Shown: piece after piece, positions 6,185-7,782 of the stretch
Layout: each line of letters starts with the position of its first letter
How positions within the stretch are numbered: position 1 is the stretch's first letter
Assembly (NCBI GenBank): GCA_026415535.1
Contig: JAOAGX010000097.1
Coordinates: forward strand, 1-7,782
Source: Armatimonadota bacterium
GTDB lineage: Bacteria > Armatimonadota > UBA5829
Reading direction: 5' to 3'
DNA length: 7,782 bases
Program-made: the position numbers and the translations under genes
The notes under the pieces: generated by a model
The model's database searches: none
Told to the model about the DNA's origin: nothing
The model's input: the letters and a program-made list of their open reading frames with translations, nothing else

Positions 6185-7036
6185 TTGAAACTGATACATA
6201 CCATATCCGAAACCAGAAACCAGGTGTTGCGTGCTCGCTTACGCGGGTGGAAAATCGGGCTCGTGCCTACTATGGGCGCGCTACACGATGGACATATGTC
6301 GCTCGTTCGCCGGGCGAAGGCTGAATGCGAGTTTGTCGTTGTCTCAATTTTTGTGAACCCGACTCAGTTTGGGCCTGGTGAGGACTTCGATAAGTATCCC
6401 CGCACACTTGTCGAGGACGTCGAGAAATGTCGAATTTCCGACGTTGATGTCGTTTTCACACCGTCTGCATCGGAAATGTATCCCGAGGGTTTCAACTCTT
6501 GGGTCGAGGTAAAGGGGTATCTTACCGAAACCCTCGAGGGAGAGTTTAGACCAGGGCACTTTCGCGGGGTGACCACCGTCTGCGCGAAACTATTCAACAT
6601 TGTGCAGCCGACCTGCGCATACTTTGGCCAAAAGGACTACCAGCAGCTCAAGGTTGTCCAGAAGATGGTAAATGATCTGAGCATGCCTCTTGAAATTGTT
6701 CCTTGTGAGATCGTGCGTGAGCCTGATGGCCTTGCAATGTCATCTCGAAATTCCTATCTGAGCCCAGAAGAACGTAAAGCGGCAGTTGTCCTCAGCCGGG
6801 CACTTAGCAAGGCACGGGCAGCAGTTACGGAAGGCGAGCGGAATGCCGCGGCTGTGCAAGAAATAGCGGAGGGTGTTATCAGGCTTGAACCGTTGGCCTC
6901 GATAGACTACGTAGCCCTCCGCGACGCAGAAACCCTTCAGCCAATAGATAGGATCAGAAAACCTGCCGTTCTCTTATTGGCTGTACGTATCGGTAAAACA
7001 CGTCTGATTGATAATGCGTTTATTCCGACAAACTAG
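6185..7036 (+). CDS. panC: Pantothenate synthetase (pantoate-beta-alanine ligase)
   Basis: PanC condenses pantoate with beta-alanine through a pantoyl-adenylate, completing pantothenate. The 283-residue protein is full length. It has the nucleotide-binding PTMGALHDGHMSLV (28-41, HIGH-like HDGH at 34-37), VSIFVNPTQFGPGEDFDKYP (53-72), RPGHFRGVTTVCAKLFNIVQ (122-141), FGQKDYQQL (147-155) and REPDGLAMSSRNSYLS (178-193, the KMSKS-like element). The start is TTG at 6185, chosen because it gives the family N-terminus (MKLIHTISETR); the next ATG (residue 30) would cut into the active site. The Shine-Dalgarno is weak (GAGAG, about 16 nt upstream). The 226-nt gap after panB holds a repeat, so expression may be partly independent. 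No panD follows in the window; a convergent gene begins 14 nt beyond the stop. Confidence 0.96.
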   Translation: MKLIHTISETRNQVLRARLRGWKIGLVPTMGALHDGHMSLVRRAKAECEFVVVSIFVNPTQFGPGEDFDKYPRTLVEDVEKCRISDVDVVFTPSASEMYPEGFNSWVEVKGYLTETLEGEFRPGHFRGVTTVCAKLFNIVQPTCAYFGQKDYQQLKVVQKMVNDLSMPLEIVPCEIVREPDGLAMSSRNSYLSPEERKAAVVLSRALSKARAAVTEGERNAAAVQEIAEGVIRLEPLASIDYVALRDAETLQPIDRIRKPAVLLLAVRIGKTRLIDNAFIPTN

Positions 7037-7042
7037 GAGGTG
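7035..7042 (+). promoter_or_regulatory. Orphan Shine-Dalgarno-like AGGAGGTG
   Basis: A near-ideal anti-16S-complementary octamer overlaps the panC stop codon, but no forward open frame follows; the first in-frame GTG closes within five codons. It could be chance or the relic of a lost downstream gene (panD commonly follows panC). Confidence 0.35.
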
Positions 7043-7050
7043 CCAGGTTT

Positions 7051-7392
7051 CTAGCTCTTTTTCTCTTCGACTTCGCCCAAGAGGTCGGATACGCGGGTGA
7101 TTTTTTCGAGCTCGAAGTGAGCATCGATACATTCATGAATGTCTATCGGTCCCATTTCATCGAACCTTCGCTTCTCTTCCGGTTCGATTTCGCAGGGCAC
7201 ATCCCGTAGAATCCCTTCTTCCCATTCCTCTTGTTTGACGAACTGCTCGCCCAGCTTCTTACATCTGGAGCATCGAAATTTGATGTATACGAAGCTGGGT
7301 CCGACCAACCGCAGGTAATAGCCGGTCTGCATGACATCCCTGGCGAGTATCCTTTGGCCACAGTTGCATTTAATTACGGGCCTAGCGCTCAA
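7051..7392 (-). CDS. Small zinc-ribbon protein of unknown function
   Basis: This 113-residue protein is not a family I can name. It has two cysteine pairs, Cys9-x-Cys11 and Cys41-x2-Cys44 (CNCGQ and CSRCKKLGEQF), a likely zinc ribbon with an unusual CxC first knuckle. A charged, probably helical C-terminal half follows, with a conserved-looking PIDIHECIDAHFELEK (82-97) and a Lys/Glu-rich end. There is no signal peptide or membrane segment, so it should be cytosolic. The start is TTG at 7392: GGAGG (complement of 7399-7403) lies 6 nt upstream, and an ATG slightly further upstream is in another frame and closes after seven codons. It is convergent to panC and has its own strong promoter. A nucleic-acid or ribosome/polymerase-binding role is possible for such ribbons but is not shown here. 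Confidence 0.8.
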   Translation of the reverse strand: MSARPVIKCNCGQRILARDVMQTGYYLRLVGPSFVYIKFRCSRCKKLGEQFVKQEEWEEGILRDVPCEIEPEEKRRFDEMGPIDIHECIDAHFELEKITRVSDLLGEVEEKKS

Positions 7393-7398
7393 AGTACA

Positions 7399-7403
7399 CC
7401 TCC
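7399..7403 (-). promoter_or_regulatory. Strong ribosome binding site deciding the TTG start of the zinc-ribbon gene
   Basis: On the minus strand GGAGG is followed by six bases and then TTG (7392-7390). This spacing is near optimal and supports the non-ATG start. Confidence 0.75.
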
Positions 7404-7481
7404 ATGCGCCCCGGACGCTTGATTACCTGCTTGCGTTGAGGGGGTGAATTAGTACGGCGAACGTTGCTCGCGTTCATATTT

Positions 7482-7510
7482 ATTATATCACGCCTCCGCA
7501 TCCTTGCCAA
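7482..7510 (-). promoter_or_regulatory. Sigma-70-type promoter with extended -10 for the zinc-ribbon gene
   Basis: On the minus strand TTGGCA (7510-7505) is followed by a 17-bp spacer and a perfect TATAAT (7487-7482), preceded by TGA, giving a TGnTATAAT extended -10. The start of transcription would be near 7475, leaving a leader of about 80 nt. A TTGCC-N3-GGCAA palindrome (7504-7516) covers the -35 element and could be an operator. Confidence 0.75.
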
Positions 7511-7626
7511 GGGCAATGTTGTTGTAGGTAGCGTACACTTTTGTGTGCAAAATCTTGCTGAGTTAGGTAAGGCACATCCCTCTTTCCAAGATGTGATTAA
7601 TTAGAGTTCACAAGGAGGAATACGCC

Positions 7627-7692
7627 TTGAGTAAAGTATACGCCGATGAGTTGGAGGGGACAATAGAGGCCTGGTCAGGGGTTAGTGGCTAG
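7627..7692 (+). CDS. Possible 21-residue leader peptide or small ORF
   Basis: A TTG at 7627 is preceded by AAGGAGG (7612-7618) at 8-nt spacing. It opens a frame of 21 codons (MSKVYADELEGTIEAWSGVSG) ending in TAG at 7690-7692. The ribosome binding site is among the strongest in the window, which is the only support; there is no homology I recognise and no run of a single amino acid that would suggest classical attenuation. It could also be the start of a gene broken by a frameshift, or chance. Confidence 0.3.
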   Translation: MSKVYADELEGTIEAWSGVSG

Positions 7693-7711
7693 GCCTGGGG
7701 TCGGGATAGGG
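7667..7711 (+). repeat. Short imperfect direct repeat in a G-rich tract
   Basis: AGGCCTGG occurs at 7667-7674 and 7691-7698, 24 bp apart, and the bases after each copy are loosely similar (TCAGGGGTTAG and GGTCGGGATAG). It lies across the end of the small ORF. Two units are too few to name a repeat class. Confidence 0.4.
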
Positions 7712-7782
7712 AGTTCCGGCAGGGGGGTACGAGGGATCAGCCGGCAAGGTGTCTGCGATTTGCAAGGATTTGCATGATCTTG

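Larger units (their letters stand above)
7511..7782. other. Intergenic region with a possible leader peptide and G-rich tract; no full gene seen
   Basis: No long open frame continues to the window edge. There are small hairpin candidates (GTACAC-TTTT-GTGTGC at 7533-7548; CACATC ... GATGTG at 7573-7595), a 21-codon frame with a good Shine-Dalgarno (listed separately) and a G-rich tract from 7656 to 7727. At the very end AAGGA (7764-7768) lies 5 nt before an ATG at 7774, which could be the start of the next forward gene; only three codons are visible, so I do not call it a gene. Confidence 0.55.

Noticed and set aside
7231..7422. 63-codon plus-strand frame antisense to the zinc-ribbon gene
   Set aside because: The minus-strand reading has cysteine motifs, a strong ribosome site and a promoter; the plus-strand reading has none of these.

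Overview
This is a moderate-GC bacterial chromosomal window of mostly housekeeping genes. From left to right it holds the 3' end of rpoC (RNA polymerase beta'), a 586-bp intergenic region full of degenerate repeats, and then a same-strand series: folK, two paralogous type II secretion/type IV pilus F-family (GspF/PilC) membrane proteins, a J-domain/TPR/membrane protein, panB and panC. A convergent small zinc-ribbon gene follows on the minus strand. The last ~270 bp are G-rich, with no convincing full gene. I cannot assign the organism firmly. The repeat family (core TTCTGAGCGAAGCGAAG) and the gene mix would suit an under-sampled environmental phylum, possibly Armatimonadota-like, but that is a low-confidence guess.

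The run from folK to panB looks like one transcription unit. A TTGCAC-17 bp-TATAAT promoter lies just before folK. folK and the first GspF gene are 3 nt apart, the second GspF gene overlaps the J-domain gene by 1 nt, and the J-domain gene is 12 nt from panB. The two larger gaps (85 nt between the GspF genes, 226 nt between panB and panC) each carry one copy of the same dispersed repeat that also borders folK. panC may belong to the same transcript or have its own promoter.

Functionally, FolK makes a folate precursor. PanB uses a folate one-carbon donor (5,10-methylene-THF) to make ketopantoate, and PanC condenses pantoate with beta-alanine. folK next to panBC is a known neighbourhood in other bacteria; here a membrane-assembly cassette (GspF, GspF, J-TPR-membrane protein) sits between them.

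The points most worth a second look are: an RpoC C-terminus in which the usual KENVIIGxLIPAG segment is replaced by a 67-residue acidic tail; nested tandem arrays (42-bp and 17-bp periods) built around the dispersed repeat; and the J-domain/TPR/five-helix membrane protein translationally coupled to a GspF paralogue. I saw no CRISPR array, tRNA, rRNA, insertion sequence or recognisable defence system.
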